Assembly (NCBI GenBank): GCA_003279055.1
Contig: QCBP01000002.1
Span: 1-64,000, forward strand
Reading direction: 5' to 3'
Length of the DNA: 64,000 nucleotides
DNA from: Prochlorococcus sp. AG-347-I21
Lineage (GTDB): Bacteria; Cyanobacteriota; Cyanobacteriia; PCC-6307; Cyanobiaceae
Position 1 is the first letter of the stretch, and each line of letters begins with the position of its first letter. The notes beneath the pieces are model-generated. The model did no database searches and was not told where the DNA came from. It saw only the letters and a program-made list of their open reading frames with translations. Positions 7,804 to 18,920 of this stretch are shown here, piece after piece. Position numbers and translations under genes: made by a program.

Positions 7804-8712
7804 CTATTTAATTCGAGAAATTAAAAAGGATATGGGAATTTCGAAAGCTTTTACAGAATTCTTTACAAAAGCTCTGTTATTAAAAACGTCATAGTCTAGT
7901 CTTTCGATAGAATCTAATATGCCTCTATAAAGACGTAAAGATGTCCAAACTGGCCACCTTGCATCAGAAGATAACCACTTAATTCCATCTTCAGACTTTT
8001 TGAACCAATCTCGAGCCCTTGTTAATTGAAAGTTCATAAGCGCCTTCCATTGATTATTAATTTCACCTTTTAAAAGTTTTTCTTCAGAATAATTAAATTT
8101 TGCAATATCCGCTTGTGGGAGATAAATCCTTCCTCTCTGTCTATCTTCTCCAACATCTCTCAATATATTTGTCAATTGATTTGCAATTCCTAGAGCTATA
8201 GCTGCTTCAGATGGGTCAGGCTTAGCACTCCATGGCGCTGATGTATAAGCACTATCAATACCCATCACATTCTGCGTCATTAAACCAACAGTACCTGCGA
8301 CTCTATAACAATAGAGTTTTAATTCATCAAAATCTTTGTATCTAAATTTATTAAGATCCATTCTCTGACCATCTATCATATCTAGATAAGGTTGAATACT
8401 TTGGGGATATTTTTCGATGGTATCTAATAGAACCGAATCTAATTCTGATTTTGTATTTCCTTTAAATACATTTTTTGTATTTTCTTCCCAAGCATCCAAA
8501 TTGTCTGAAAGTTCATCTTGAGATTTAGTGGACGCTTCTTCGCTATCCATGATTTCATCTGTTCTTCTGCACCATACGTAAATAGCCCAAATAGCTTTTC
8601 TCTTTTCTGGTGGTAGTAGAAGAGTTCCCAAATAAAAGGTTTTAGCCCATCGTTGGGTCTCTTTACGGCATATCTCATATGCTTGATCTAGTTGAGAAAT
8701 TGACTTTTTCAA
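7804..8712 (-). CDS. crtB: Phytoene synthase
   Basis: Joins two geranylgeranyl diphosphates to make phytoene, the first committed carotenoid step. Both aspartate-rich motifs of the squalene/phytoene synthase fold are present: D52-D56 (DEIMD) and D186-D190 (DVGED, followed by RQRGRIYLP). The length is 302 aa. The start is TTG at 8712; an in-frame TAA lies 9 nt upstream, so no earlier start exists. It follows pds by 35 bp on the same strand, the common cyanobacterial pds-crtB pair. Confidence 0.96.
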   Translation of the reverse strand: MKKSISQLDQAYEICRKETQRWAKTFYLGTLLLPPEKRKAIWAIYVWCRRTDEIMDSEEASTKSQDELSDNLDAWEENTKNVFKGNTKSELDSVLLDTIEKYPQSIQPYLDMIDGQRMDLNKFRYKDFDELKLYCYRVAGTVGLMTQNVMGIDSAYTSAPWSAKPDPSEAAIALGIANQLTNILRDVGEDRQRGRIYLPQADIAKFNYSEEKLLKGEINNQWKALMNFQLTRARDWFKKSEDGIKWLSSDARWPVWTSLRLYRGILDSIERLDYDVFNNRAFVKNSVKAFEIPISFLISRIK

Positions 8713-8747
8713 AAAGTTTTAGCTAAATTTAGGAATTTTTAATGTTA

Positions 8748-10187
<1,440 letters not shown>

Positions 10188-10235
10188 TTAAAGTTAAGAC
10201 ATTATAGTTTTTTTCGTTGATTATTTCGCAAAATT

Positions 10236-10583
10236 ATGGAAAAAATGCTTTTAAAATCGACAACTCGACATGTAAGGATTTTTACTGCTGAAGTAGTCGA
10301 TAAAGAATTAAAGTTTCATCCCAATAAACTGACTCTTGATTTAGATCCTGATAATGAATTTATTTGGAACGAAGATTCATTAACCAAAATAAATGAGAAA
10401 TTTAATGAACTTTTAGAAGAGAGAGCGGGAAAGAATTTGGATGATTATGAACTTCGGAAAATAGGATCAGAAATTGAGGGTTTAATTAAATTTTTGCTTC
10501 AAAATGGTCAATTGAGTTATAACCCTGATTGTAGAGTTATGAACTATTCAATGGGTTTACCAAAAACAAATGAAGTGCTGTGA
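10236..10583 (+). CDS. ndhM: NAD(P)H-quinone oxidoreductase subunit M
   Basis: NdhM is a peripheral, oxyphotosynthesis-specific subunit of the thylakoid NDH-1 complex, used in cyclic electron flow and respiration. The whole 115-aa sequence resembles the family, including the stretches around [16 protein letters not shown] and the C-terminal [13 protein letters not shown]. It is divergent from pds (90-bp gap) and overlaps the next gene by 4 bp (GTGA). Confidence 0.95.
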   Translation: MEKMLLKSTTRHVRIFTAEVVDKELKFHPNKLTLDLDPDNEFIWNEDSLTKINEKFNELLEERAGKNLDDYELRKIGSEIEGLIKFLLQNGQLSYNPDCRVMNYSMGLPKTNEVL

Positions 10584-11206
10584 ATAGACCACCCTCAAAT
10601 AGAAGGTCAAGAAGAGGCCAAAATAGAAGTTATTACTCTTCAAATCCAAGAGATAGGGATTCTTATGGTCAAACAACTAATAGATTATCTGCATCTTCTT
10701 CCGAACAAAAGATCAACTTCAGTACAGGAACCATTGCAGTACTTGCGGGAGTACTAATTTTAGGGGTTGGTATTGGAAGCGCTATTACCAGTACAACAGA
10801 TGGAGGACAAGGCAATATAGCTAGTCAACAACAATTAGATATGGCTGTTCCAGACCCTGAATTTTGTAGACAATGGGGAGCTAGCGCTTTTGTAATTGAT
10901 GTTGAAATGTATACAACACTGAATCCATCCACGAGTTTTGTAACGCAACCAGCTCTTCAGCCAGGTTGTGTTATTAGAAGAGAGAATTGGACAGTTTTAC
11001 AAAAACAAGGAGCTATAAGTAATGAAGATGTAAGAGAGTGTAAGCAAAGAATGAATACTTTTGCTTATATTGGATCAATAAGAGATAAACCTATAGTGAA
11101 GTGTGTTTATCAAACTGATGTTAATGAAAATAAATTTATAATCAAGGGAGATGGACAAGCCGAAGATGGAGGAGTAGGTATCAATAAAGAAGCGATTCAG
11201 TTTTGA
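10580..11206 (+). CDS. DUF3172 family membrane-anchored protein
   Basis: Conserved cyanobacterial protein of unknown function. A basic, disordered R/S/N-rich N-terminus (about 45 aa) is followed by one hydrophobic segment (about 52-70, [18 protein letters not shown]) and a compact C-terminal domain with cysteines in the [24 protein letters not shown] and VKCVYQ contexts, possibly paired. The start is GTG at 10580, overlapping the ndhM stop by 4 bp, which suggests translational coupling. Co-expression with NdhM suggests a thylakoid role, but this is only context. Confidence 0.82.
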   Translation: MNRPPSNRRSRRGQNRSYYSSNPRDRDSYGQTTNRLSASSSEQKINFSTGTIAVLAGVLILGVGIGSAITSTTDGGQGNIASQQQLDMAVPDPEFCRQWGASAFVIDVEMYTTLNPSTSFVTQPALQPGCVIRRENWTVLQKQGAISNEDVRECKQRMNTFAYIGSIRDKPIVKCVYQTDVNENKFIIKGDGQAEDGGVGINKEAIQF

Positions 11207-11211
11207 TAAAT

Positions 11212-12156
11212 TTAAATCTGCCTTAGTGGGCTCTCTAAACTTGCAAATTGAGGAAGTATATTTTTTTTAAATACTTCTGATGCCCTCGATGTATATCTTG
11301 ATGGATTGGTAATCAATTTTAGTTCTCTTTCAACCTCTAAATCAGCAACGAATGCTTTATGGATAGTACCTGCTGCTAATTCTCTTTCAATTGAAACAAC
11401 AGGCAAAAAAGAGGCTCCTAAGCCTGATTGCACTGCATTCTTGATAGCTTCAAGAGAGTTAAGTTCCATCTCAATTTTTAATCTTTGGATTTCTAATCCA
11501 GAATCTTGAAGAAGTTTGTCAACAACTTTTCTTGTTGTTGATTGAGAATCTAGTGTTACGAAATTTAATTTGTATAAGTCTTCTTTTAAAAGCTCTTTTT
11601 TTTGAGAAAGTGGGTGTTTAGTAGGTAATACTAGTGCTAATTCATCTGTCGCATAAGGAATCACTTGTAATAAATTTTCTAAATCGCCAGGTAGTTGTCC
11701 TCCAATAATGGCCAAGTCAATTTGTCCATTGGCAACACTCCAGCCAGTTCTTCTGGTGCTATGTACTTGAAGTTGAACAGATACATCGGGATATTTTTGT
11801 CTGAATAGTCCAATCATCCTTGGCATTAAATAAGTTCCGGTTGTTTGACTTGCTCCAATGACAAGGGTTCCACCTTTTAAACTATTTAAATCTTCTATAG
11901 CTTTGCAAGCTTCGTCGCATTGATTCAAAATTCTTTCACAATATTCAAGCAGTAACCTTCCTGCTTCTGTTAAAAGAGCTTTTCTACCACCTCTATCAAA
12001 AATTGTTATTTCAAGTTGTTTTTCTAGATTTTGAATTTGTAAACTTACAGCAGGTTGTGTTACATACAGAAGATCTGCAGCTTTTTTAAAACTTCCTTGA
12101 GCTGCTATAGCTTTCAGTATTCTTAATTGGTCAAGCGTAAATGGTAATTCGGGCAT
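11212..12156 (-). CDS. rbcR: LysR-type transcriptional regulator, RbcR (Ycf30)
   Basis: Has an N-terminal winged helix-turn-helix (about 7-65: [26 protein letters not shown]) and a type-2 periplasmic-binding-like effector domain (about 95-300). In cyanobacteria and plastids the closest family members, RbcR/Ycf30, sense carbon metabolites and control Rubisco or NDH-1 genes; NdhR and CmpR are the alternatives. In this genome type the regulator sits divergently from the Z-ISO/ndhF unit, which fits. It is convergent with the DUF3172 gene with a 5-bp gap. Confidence 0.82.
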   Translation of the reverse strand: MPELPFTLDQLRILKAIAAQGSFKKAADLLYVTQPAVSLQIQNLEKQLEITIFDRGGRKALLTEAGRLLLEYCERILNQCDEACKAIEDLNSLKGGTLVIGASQTTGTYLMPRMIGLFRQKYPDVSVQLQVHSTRRTGWSVANGQIDLAIIGGQLPGDLENLLQVIPYATDELALVLPTKHPLSQKKELLKEDLYKLNFVTLDSQSTTRKVVDKLLQDSGLEIQRLKIEMELNSLEAIKNAVQSGLGASFLPVVSIERELAAGTIHKAFVADLEVERELKLITNPSRYTSRASEVFKKNILPQFASLESPLRQI

Positions 12157-12239
12157 CTATTATGCCTACAATTTCTTATAATTCTAATACCTAAGAGTAT
12201 TCTTGTTAAGAACTAAAATCATTCGAATAATTTAAATTT
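12157..12239. promoter_or_regulatory. Divergent rbcR / Z-ISO promoter region with inverted repeats
   Basis: This 83-bp spacer is where a LysR regulator would bind to control itself and its neighbour. Two overlapping dyads are seen: AAGA-GTAT-TCTT (12193-12204) and TTCTT-GTT-AAGAA (12200-12212). LysR operators are short dyads with a T/A-rich core, so these are reasonable candidates, but the motif content is low. Confidence 0.4.
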
Positions 12240-12968
12240 ATGGATACTCATAAAACTTCTTTAGTTATCTCAATTTTGATTTTGATTTTTGCTGTAATTC
12301 ATAGTGGTGGGGCTGCTCTAAGGATTAAAGCAGAATCTATAATGGGTCCAAGATTATGGCGGTTATGTTTTGTGCTTTTAAGTTTGCCCTCCGCAATTAT
12401 CTTGATAAGTTACTTTTTGGCTCATAGATATGATGGAATAAGATTGTGGAATTTACAAGATAATAATTTCGTTTTTATATTTGTTTGGATTTTAACTGCA
12501 ATAAGTTTTTTATTTTTATATCCGGCTACTTATAATTTGCTGGAAATTCCTTCAGTGTTAAAACCTAAAGTGCGAATTTACGGAACTGGGATAATGAGAA
12601 TTACAAGGCACCCGCAAGCATTTGGTCAGATAATTTGGTGTTTTGCTCACACCTTATGGATTGGGACATCATTCACATTAATAACTTCTATTGGTTTAAT
12701 TTTGCATCATGTTTTCGCTATCTGGCATGGTGATAAGAGATTAGCTGATCGGTTTGGAGAAGAATTTGAGGAATTTAAACAAAAGACCTCTATAATCCCT
12801 TTTTTGGCGATATTTGACGGAAGGCAAGAATTTAAAATTAATGAATTTTTTAGGTTATCACAACTTGGAATATTGGTTGCAATCGGCTTCCTTTGGTGGT
12901 CTCACAAGTATATAAATATTGCTGTAAAAACATTTAATTCATCATTTTTGTCGGAATTTTTCAATTGA
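12240..12968 (+). CDS. NnrU-family membrane protein, probable 15-cis-zeta-carotene isomerase (Z-ISO)
   Basis: Integral membrane protein with about six hydrophobic segments. It carries the NnrU-family marks: H21 in the AVIHSGGAA block, and H124, H137, H156, H157 and H163 in the RITRHPQ, CFAHTLWIG and LHHVFAIWHGDKR blocks. Plant Z-ISO, which isomerises the 15-cis bond of zeta-carotene using haem b held by histidines, belongs to this family, and cyanobacteria have Z-ISO orthologues. With pds and crtB only 2-4 kb away, that function is the best guess. A nitrogen-oxide role, the origin of the NnrU name, is unlikely here. Confidence 0.75.
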   Translation: MDTHKTSLVISILILIFAVIHSGGAALRIKAESIMGPRLWRLCFVLLSLPSAIILISYFLAHRYDGIRLWNLQDNNFVFIFVWILTAISFLFLYPATYNLLEIPSVLKPKVRIYGTGIMRITRHPQAFGQIIWCFAHTLWIGTSFTLITSIGLILHHVFAIWHGDKRLADRFGEEFEEFKQKTSIIPFLAIFDGRQEFKINEFFRLSQLGILVAIGFLWWSHKYINIAVKTFNSSFLSEFFN

Positions 12969-13001
12969 CAGTTTAAAATCAAACTAAAAGTCCTTTAAAA
13001 C

Positions 13002-15023
13002 ATGCCTCAAGCTTCAGAAATTGCCTGGTTAATTCCTGTTTTTCCACTTATTGGAGCAGTACTTTCTGGTTTAGGACTAATAAGTTTCAATAAGCAAATT
13101 AATAACTCAAGAGAGATTGTTTCTGTAGGTCTTATCTCTTTTGTTGGCATTTCTGCAGTAATTAGTTACAAAGCTCTGATTGAACAAGTTAATGGTTATC
13201 AATCTGTAGAAAAATTATTTGTATGGGCTAGTGCTGGGGATTTTACAATCCCGATGGGTTTTGTTCTTGATCCTTTGGGGAGTGTAATGCTTGCTCTTGT
13301 AACGACTATAACGTTGCTGGTGATGATTTACTCTCATGGTTATATGGCGCATGACAAAGGTTATGTCAGATTTTTTACATATTTAGCATTATTTAGTAGT
13401 TCAATGATGGGATTAATAGTTAGTCCGAATTTATTAGAAATTTATGTTTTTTGGGAATTAGTTGGAATGTGTTCTTATTTGTTGGTTGGTTTTTGGTACG
13501 ACAGGGATGGCGCTGCCCACGCTGCACAAAAAGCATTTGTTGTTAATAGAGTGGGAGATTTTGGATTATTACTAGGAATTCTTGGCCTATTTTGGGCAAC
13601 AAATAGTTTTGATTTTAATGAAATAGCAACTGGAATTTCTCAATCAATATCTGATAATTCGATACCTATTTGGGCTGCCTTATTGCTTTGTTTTTTAGTT
13701 TTTTTAGGGCCAATGGCAAAATCTGCTCAGTTTCCTCTTCATGTGTGGTTGCCTGATGCGATGGAAGGCCCAACACCTATTTCTGCACTTATCCATGCTG
13801 CAACAATGGTTGCTGCCGGAATATTTCTTGTAGCAAGACTTCAACCTTTGTATTCAATATTCCCCTCTATTCAGTTCATTATTGCTTTAGTTGGTACCAT
13901 CACTTGTTTTTTAGGAGCCTCTATAGCTTTGACCCAAATGGATTTAAAAAAAGGATTAGCTTATAGCACGGTCTCTCAGCTTGGGTATATGATGCTTGCA
14001 ATGGGTTGCGGAGCACCAGTTGCGGGAATTTTTCATTTAGTGACTCATGCTTGCTTTAAAGCAATGCTCTTTTTGGGATCTGGTTCAGTAATACATGCTA
14101 TGGAAGAAGTAGTTGGCCATCAGCCTGTATTAGCTCAAGATATGAGATTAATGGGCGGTTTAAGAAAAAAAATGCCATATACATCAACAACATTTTTAAT
14201 AGGTTGCGTAGCAATTAGCGGTATTCCCCCATTGGCAGGTTTTTGGAGTAAAGACGAGATTCTCGGAAATGCTTTTATATCATTTCCAGCTTTTTGGTTT
14301 ATAGGACTTTTAACAGCTGGTATGACTGCTTTTTATATGTTTAGGCTTTATTTCTTGACATTTGAAGGAGATTTCAGAGGGGAGAATAAAGAATTGCAAA
14401 AAGAGCTTCTAATAGCCTCTAAAACAAACCAAGATGAAGAAAATGAAGAACAGCATGAAGAACATGGCTCTATTCATGAGTCACCCTGGTCAATGACATT
14501 TCCCTTGGTATTTTTAGCTGTACCGTCTCTAATTATCGGTTTTATGGGTCTTCCATGGGATAGCAAAATTGCAAATCTACTAGATCCTGAAGAAGCAGAG
14601 ACTGCTGCAAAAGCTTTCGAATTAAAAGAATTTTTGCCTTTAGCGATTGCATCAGTTCTTATTGCATCAGCTGGGATCATTATTGCTTATCAAGCATATT
14701 TTCTGAAAAAAATTAATTTGTCAGTTTTATTTGCTCAAAAGTTTCCTGCTATTAACCAATTTTTATCAAATAAATGGTATCTAGATGATATAAACGAAAA
14801 ACTTTTTGTTAAAGGCAGTAGAAAACTTGCTAAAGAAGTTTTAGAAGTTGATTCTAAGGTTGTTGATGGTGTTGTTAATCTTACTGGACTTGTAACTTTG
14901 GGGAGTGGAGAAGGTTTAAAATATTTTGAGACCGGTAAAGCTCAATTTTATGCTCTTATTGTTTTTGGCGGAGTAATTTTATTGGTGGCTATATTTGGTT
15001 TTCAATCTCCTCAAGTAACTTAA
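13002..15023 (+). CDS. ndhF: NAD(P)H-quinone oxidoreductase subunit 5
   Basis: Large antiporter-like proton-pumping subunit of thylakoid NDH-1, 673 aa with many membrane helices. Visible family blocks are the N-terminal WLIPVFPLIGA, the TM5 glutamate in EIYVFWELVG, and the core KSAQFPLHVWLPDAMEGPT with H and K residues of the proton path. An acidic, H/E-rich loop near 465-490 precedes the last helices and the amphipathic C-terminal arm. It is followed by ndhD, as in the NDH-1L/M-type cyanobacterial unit. It starts 33 bp after the Z-ISO gene. Confidence 0.95.
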   Translation: MPQASEIAWLIPVFPLIGAVLSGLGLISFNKQINNSREIVSVGLISFVGISAVISYKALIEQVNGYQSVEKLFVWASAGDFTIPMGFVLDPLGSVMLALVTTITLLVMIYSHGYMAHDKGYVRFFTYLALFSSSMMGLIVSPNLLEIYVFWELVGMCSYLLVGFWYDRDGAAHAAQKAFVVNRVGDFGLLLGILGLFWATNSFDFNEIATGISQSISDNSIPIWAALLLCFLVFLGPMAKSAQFPLHVWLPDAMEGPTPISALIHAATMVAAGIFLVARLQPLYSIFPSIQFIIALVGTITCFLGASIALTQMDLKKGLAYSTVSQLGYMMLAMGCGAPVAGIFHLVTHACFKAMLFLGSGSVIHAMEEVVGHQPVLAQDMRLMGGLRKKMPYTSTTFLIGCVAISGIPPLAGFWSKDEILGNAFISFPAFWFIGLLTAGMTAFYMFRLYFLTFEGDFRGENKELQKELLIASKTNQDEENEEQHEEHGSIHESPWSMTFPLVFLAVPSLIIGFMGLPWDSKIANLLDPEEAETAAKAFELKEFLPLAIASVLIASAGIIIAYQAYFLKKINLSVLFAQKFPAINQFLSNKWYLDDINEKLFVKGSRKLAKEVLEVDSKVVDGVVNLTGLVTLGSGEGLKYFETGKAQFYALIVFGGVILLVAIFGFQSPQVT

Positions 15024-15143
15024 TTACAATTGTGTGTCTTCACTGTCTATAGGGTGAAAAAATACAGATAATTTCTAGACTTTACTTAAGATAAATTTCT
15101 TATTAAATTGAGTACTTATTTTTTTACACATTTTGCGACACAA

Positions 15144-16748
15144 ATGTTTGGAACTTTAGGAGCCGGATTGTCTAATTTTCCTTGGTTATCTGCATCTATT
15201 TTGTTCCCAATTGGCAGCGCATTTGTGATACCTTTTTTCCCAGATAAAGGAGATGGTAAAGAGGTTAGATGGTTTGCTTTGTCTATTGCATTAATAACTT
15301 TTTTAATAACTGTAGGTTCATATATAAATGGCTTTGATATCAATAATGAAAATGTTCAACTTAAAGAAAATATTAGTTGGCTACCTGATTTAGGTCTAAC
15401 TTGGTCTGTTGGTGCTGATGGAATGTCCATGCCTTTAATATTATTGACTAGTTTTATAACTGCTTTAGCAGTGCTAGCTGCATGGCCTGTCAAGTTCAAA
15501 CCAAAGTTATTTTTCTTTTTGATATTGGTTATGGATGGTGGGCAAATCGCTGTGTTTGCAGTACAAGATATGCTTTTATTCTTTCTAACTTGGGAACTTG
15601 AGTTAATTCCTGTTTATTTATTATTAGCTATATGGGGTGGCAAAAATCGACAATATGCAGCGACAAAATTCATTATTTATACAGCTGGTAGTTCTATCTT
15701 CATTCTTTTAGCAGCGTTAGCAATGGGTTTCTATGGTACAGAAATTCCTAACTTTGAGTTTTCGCACTTGGCAGCTCAAGATTTTAGTCAAAAATTCCAA
15801 ATATTATGTTATGTCGGGCTTTTAATTGCATTTGGAGTGAAACTACCAATAGTACCTCTTCATACTTGGCTTCCAGATGCTCATGGAGAGGCTACAGCTC
15901 CTGTTCATATGCTTCTAGCAGGAATTTTATTAAAGATGGGAGGATATGCTCTTTTAAGATTTAATGCACAATTATTACCCGTTGCTCATGCTCAATTCGC
16001 CCCATTATTAATAGTTCTAGGGGTAGTCAATATAATTTATGCTGCATTAACTTCTTTTGCTCAAAGAAATCTAAAAAGAAAAATTGCATATAGTTCGATA
16101 AGTCATATGGGTTTTGTTCTCATTGGTATAGGGAGTTTTAGTAGCCTTGGAACAAGTGGAGCTATGCTGCAAATGGTTAGTCATGGATTAATCGGTGCAA
16201 GTTTATTTTTTCTTGTTGGTGCCACCTATGACAGAACAAAGACTCTTAAACTTGATGAAATGAGTGGTGTAGGACAAAAAATGAGAATCATGTTTGCCCT
16301 ATGGACTGCTTGTTCCCTTGCTTCCCTAGCCTTGCCTGGTATGAGTGGATTTGTTTCCGAATTAATGGTATTTACAGGATTTGTTACCGATGAAGTTTAT
16401 ACACTGCCATTTAGGGTGGTTATGGCCTCTTTAGCTGCTGTAGGTGTGATACTAACTCCTATTTATCTACTCTCAATGTTACGGGAAATTTTCTTTGGAA
16501 AAGAAAATCCTAAATTAACCGAAGAACGCAAACTTGTCGACGCAGAGCCGAGAGAAATTTATATTATTGCTTGTTTACTTTTGCCAATAATTGGAATAGG
16601 TTTATATCCAAGATTAGTTACTGAAAGTTACATTGCATCTATCAATAATTTGGTCGATCGAGATTTAACTGCAGTTAAAAGTGCTGTGAAAACAAATATT
16701 TTTTCAGGAACTAAAACAAATGAGATCTTAAAAGCTCCAACTATATAA
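15144..16748 (+). CDS. ndhD: NAD(P)H-quinone oxidoreductase subunit 4
   Basis: Second antiporter-like subunit of NDH-1, 534 aa from this start. The conserved TM glutamate is in [15 protein letters not shown], and the core block reads [19 protein letters not shown] conserved lysine and histidine region follows ([12 protein letters not shown]). The ATG at 15144 (MFGTLGAGL) is preferred; an in-frame TTG at 15108 would add 12 residues (starting STYFF) and has no better ribosome site. The gene lies 120 bp after ndhF. Confidence 0.93.
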   Translation: MFGTLGAGLSNFPWLSASILFPIGSAFVIPFFPDKGDGKEVRWFALSIALITFLITVGSYINGFDINNENVQLKENISWLPDLGLTWSVGADGMSMPLILLTSFITALAVLAAWPVKFKPKLFFFLILVMDGGQIAVFAVQDMLLFFLTWELELIPVYLLLAIWGGKNRQYAATKFIIYTAGSSIFILLAALAMGFYGTEIPNFEFSHLAAQDFSQKFQILCYVGLLIAFGVKLPIVPLHTWLPDAHGEATAPVHMLLAGILLKMGGYALLRFNAQLLPVAHAQFAPLLIVLGVVNIIYAALTSFAQRNLKRKIAYSSISHMGFVLIGIGSFSSLGTSGAMLQMVSHGLIGASLFFLVGATYDRTKTLKLDEMSGVGQKMRIMFALWTACSLASLALPGMSGFVSELMVFTGFVTDEVYTLPFRVVMASLAAVGVILTPIYLLSMLREIFFGKENPKLTEERKLVDAEPREIYIIACLLLPIIGIGLYPRLVTESYIASINNLVDRDLTAVKSAVKTNIFSGTKTNEILKAPTI

Positions 16749-16871
16749 TTTTTAAAATTAATGCGATATTGTTTGGCATTAAATAATTAAGGGTATATCT
16801 TATGTATAGTTATTACCAATTTAAAAATATCTAACTACAACCCTATTCATAGACAACAATTAGGGCCTAGA
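16749..16871 (+). other. ndhD-scpA spacer with a hairpin and a short uORF
   Basis: TTAATGC (16758-16764) and GCATTAA (16776-16782) form a perfect 7-bp stem with an 11-nt loop just after the ndhD stop; no T-run follows. A 10-codon ORF (ATG at 16802, TAA at 16832-16834) precedes scpA in another frame. The scpA frame itself stays open back to a TAA at 16788-16790 and appears to code from about 16812. Confidence 0.4.
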
Positions 16872-17693
16872 TTGTTGATTAAGTTTCTTCAAGACGCCGC
16901 AGGTAAAGGTGATCTTGATCCATGGGATATTGATGTAATAAGTGTAATTGATAGTTTTTTAGAGCAATATTCACAATCTTTCGGCAGCAAATCATATAGC
17001 AAAAGTTCCTATCATAAGGATTTATCTGAGACAAGCGAAGCTTTTTTTGCTGCTTCCGTACTAGTTAATTTAAAGGCTCAAGTTTTGGAATCTGATGTTT
17101 TCAAAGACAATTCTTCCGATTTTGAAGATGATTTTGAATTGGATGATCAAGATTGGATTGACCAAGAATTTGATATACCAAAATATCCTGAAAAATATCT
17201 AAGGAGGAGATCAATAGCACAACCAATTCTCAAACGTACAACAACTCTGGGAGAACTGGTAAGTCAGTTAGAGTCTATTGCTGAAGTTATAGAAACCCAA
17301 GACCTTCTACTAATGAAGAGAAAAAGAAATAAAAAATATTCAGATAAAGCTTTAATTTCTCAAGTGAAATCATTAGCGCATCGTGAGAAACTACCAGAAA
17401 CTACTAAAGCACTAGGTAAATTTATTGATGGGTGGGAAAAAGCATTACAGTGGACAGATTTTGAATATCTAGTTGAGAAATGGCAAACTGTTGTAAAAAA
17501 TGATTTAGATAAAGATCGTTTGGGGGTTTTTTGGGCCTTGTTATTTTTATCATCTGAAAACAAAATTGAAATTAAACAAATTAATTCCTTATATGGCCCA
17601 ATTCAAATTAAAAGAATAATTCCTGAAGGAGGTTTAGCTCAATTACCTATAGAGAATCTTGATGTAACCAAGACTGTTCCTTCTGCTGTTTAG
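16872..17693 (+). CDS. scpA: Segregation and condensation protein A
   Basis: ScpA is the kleisin that links SMC heads in chromosome condensation. The N-terminal domain has the family pattern (LLIKFL..., GDLDPWDIDVISVIDSFLEQY). An acidic linker follows (about 80-105, rich in D and E), then a C-terminal winged-helix part. The TTG at 16872 is the only standard start, but the in-frame sequence just upstream (LGPR) looks like the conserved GPLDLLL start of the family, so the true start may be earlier at a non-standard codon such as ATT at 16812. Position 16872 is therefore a minimal start. Confidence 0.8.
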   Translation: MLIKFLQDAAGKGDLDPWDIDVISVIDSFLEQYSQSFGSKSYSKSSYHKDLSETSEAFFAASVLVNLKAQVLESDVFKDNSSDFEDDFELDDQDWIDQEFDIPKYPEKYLRRRSIAQPILKRTTTLGELVSQLESIAEVIETQDLLLMKRKRNKKYSDKALISQVKSLAHREKLPETTKALGKFIDGWEKALQWTDFEYLVEKWQTVVKNDLDKDRLGVFWALLFLSSENKIEIKQINSLYGPIQIKRIIPEGGLAQLPIENLDVTKTVPSAV

Positions 17694-17712
17694 GAGCTTA
17701 TTAGTAATAACG

Positions 17713-17718
17713 TATAAT
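17713..17718 (+). promoter_or_regulatory. -10 promoter element before the nucleotidyltransferase gene
   Basis: A consensus TATAAT lies 24 bp before the ATG at 17742, followed by an AGAGG ribosome site. There is no clear -35 box; cyanobacterial promoters often lack one. Confidence 0.5.
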
Positions 17719-17741
17719 CTTTAAAAAGAGGTTTTGAATTC

Positions 17742-18920
17742 ATGAAGGCAATGATACTTGCTGCAGGTAAGGGTACACGTGTTCAGCCTATTACGCATGT
17801 GATTCCGAAACCGATGATTCCGATTTTGCAAAAACCTGTTATGGAGTTTCTCTTGGAACTTTTAAGAGAACATAACTTTAAGGAAATAATGGTAAATGTT
17901 TCTCATCTGGCTGAAGAAATTGAAAATTATTTTAGGGATGGGCAAAGATTTGGAGTAGAAATCGCTTATAGTTTTGAGGGAAGAATTGAAGATGGAGAAT
18001 TAATAGGTGATGCTTTGGGATCCGCAGGAGGATTAAAAAAAATTCAGGATTTTCAAAATTTCTTTGATGAAACTTTTGTTGTTTTATGTGGTGATGCTTT
18101 AGTTGATTTAGATTTAACTCAAGCTGTTAAAAAGCATAAGCAGAAAGGAGCTATTGCAAGCTTAATAACAAAGAAGGTAACTAAAGATCAAGTATCAAGT
18201 TACGGTGTCGTAGTTTCTGATGAAAATGGGAGAATAAAGGCTTTTCAGGAAAAGCCAACAGTTGATCAAGCTTTAAGTGATTCTATAAATACAGGAATTT
18301 ATCTTTTCGAACCTGAAATTTTTGATTATATACCTTCAGCAGAGAAATTTGATATTGGAGCTGATCTTTTTCCTAAACTTGTTGAAATGGATTTACCATT
18401 TTTTGCATTACCAATGGATTTTGAATGGGTAGATATTGGAAAAGTTCCTGATTATTGGAGTGCTATTAGAAATGTTCTACAAGGTAAGGTAAGACAAGTG
18501 CAAATACCAGGTAAGGAAATAAAACCAGGAGTTTTTACCGGCTTGAATGTAGCGGCTAACTGGGAAAAGGTTAATATTACTGGGCCGGTTTATATAGGAG
18601 GTATGACTAGGATCGAAGATGGAGCAACTATTATTGGCCCTTCTATGATTGGTCCAAGTTGTTGCATTTGCGAGGGAGCAACCATAGATAATTCAATTAT
18701 TTTTGATTATTCTAAAATTGGTAAAGGTGTAAGACTTATGGATAAGTTAGTGTTTGGTAAATATTGTGTCGGTAAAAATGGAGATCACTTTGATTTGCAA
18801 GATGCATCTTTAGATTGGTTAATAGCAGATTCAAGAAGATCTGATTTGACTGAGCCATCGCCTCAGCAGAAAGCTATGGCAGAATTATTAGGTACTGATT
18901 TGATTAATATTCCAGACTAA
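17742..18920 (+). CDS. Sugar-phosphate nucleotidyltransferase (mannose-1-P guanylyltransferase-like)
   Basis: Makes an activated NDP-sugar for glycan or lipopolysaccharide synthesis. The N-terminal NTP-transferase domain (about 1-235) has the signature LAAGKGTRVQP, then KPMIP, and a metal-binding D in VVLCGDALVD. From about 265 to 345 hexapeptide-type repeats (VNITGPVYIGG, GATIIGPSMIG) predict a left-handed beta helix. Family members use GTP or TTP with mannose-1-P or glucose-1-P; the substrate cannot be fixed by eye. The 3' end overlaps the opposing metF by 17 bp. Confidence 0.85.
   Translation: MKAMILAAGKGTRVQPITHVIPKPMIPILQKPVMEFLLELLREHNFKEIMVNVSHLAEEIENYFRDGQRFGVEIAYSFEGRIEDGELIGDALGSAGGLKKIQDFQNFFDETFVVLCGDALVDLDLTQAVKKHKQKGAIASLITKKVTKDQVSSYGVVVSDENGRIKAFQEKPTVDQALSDSINTGIYLFEPEIFDYIPSAEKFDIGADLFPKLVEMDLPFFALPMDFEWVDIGKVPDYWSAIRNVLQGKVRQVQIPGKEIKPGVFTGLNVAANWEKVNITGPVYIGGMTRIEDGATIIGPSMIGPSCCICEGATIDNSIIFDYSKIGKGVRLMDKLVFGKYCVGKNGDHFDLQDASLDWLIADSRRSDLTEPSPQQKAMAELLGTDLINIPD

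Noticed and set aside
15108-15143. TTG at 15108 as the ndhD start (12 extra residues)
   Set aside because: No ribosome site and no family support that I recall; ATG 15144 gives the usual MFGTLGAGL beginning. Not fully excluded.
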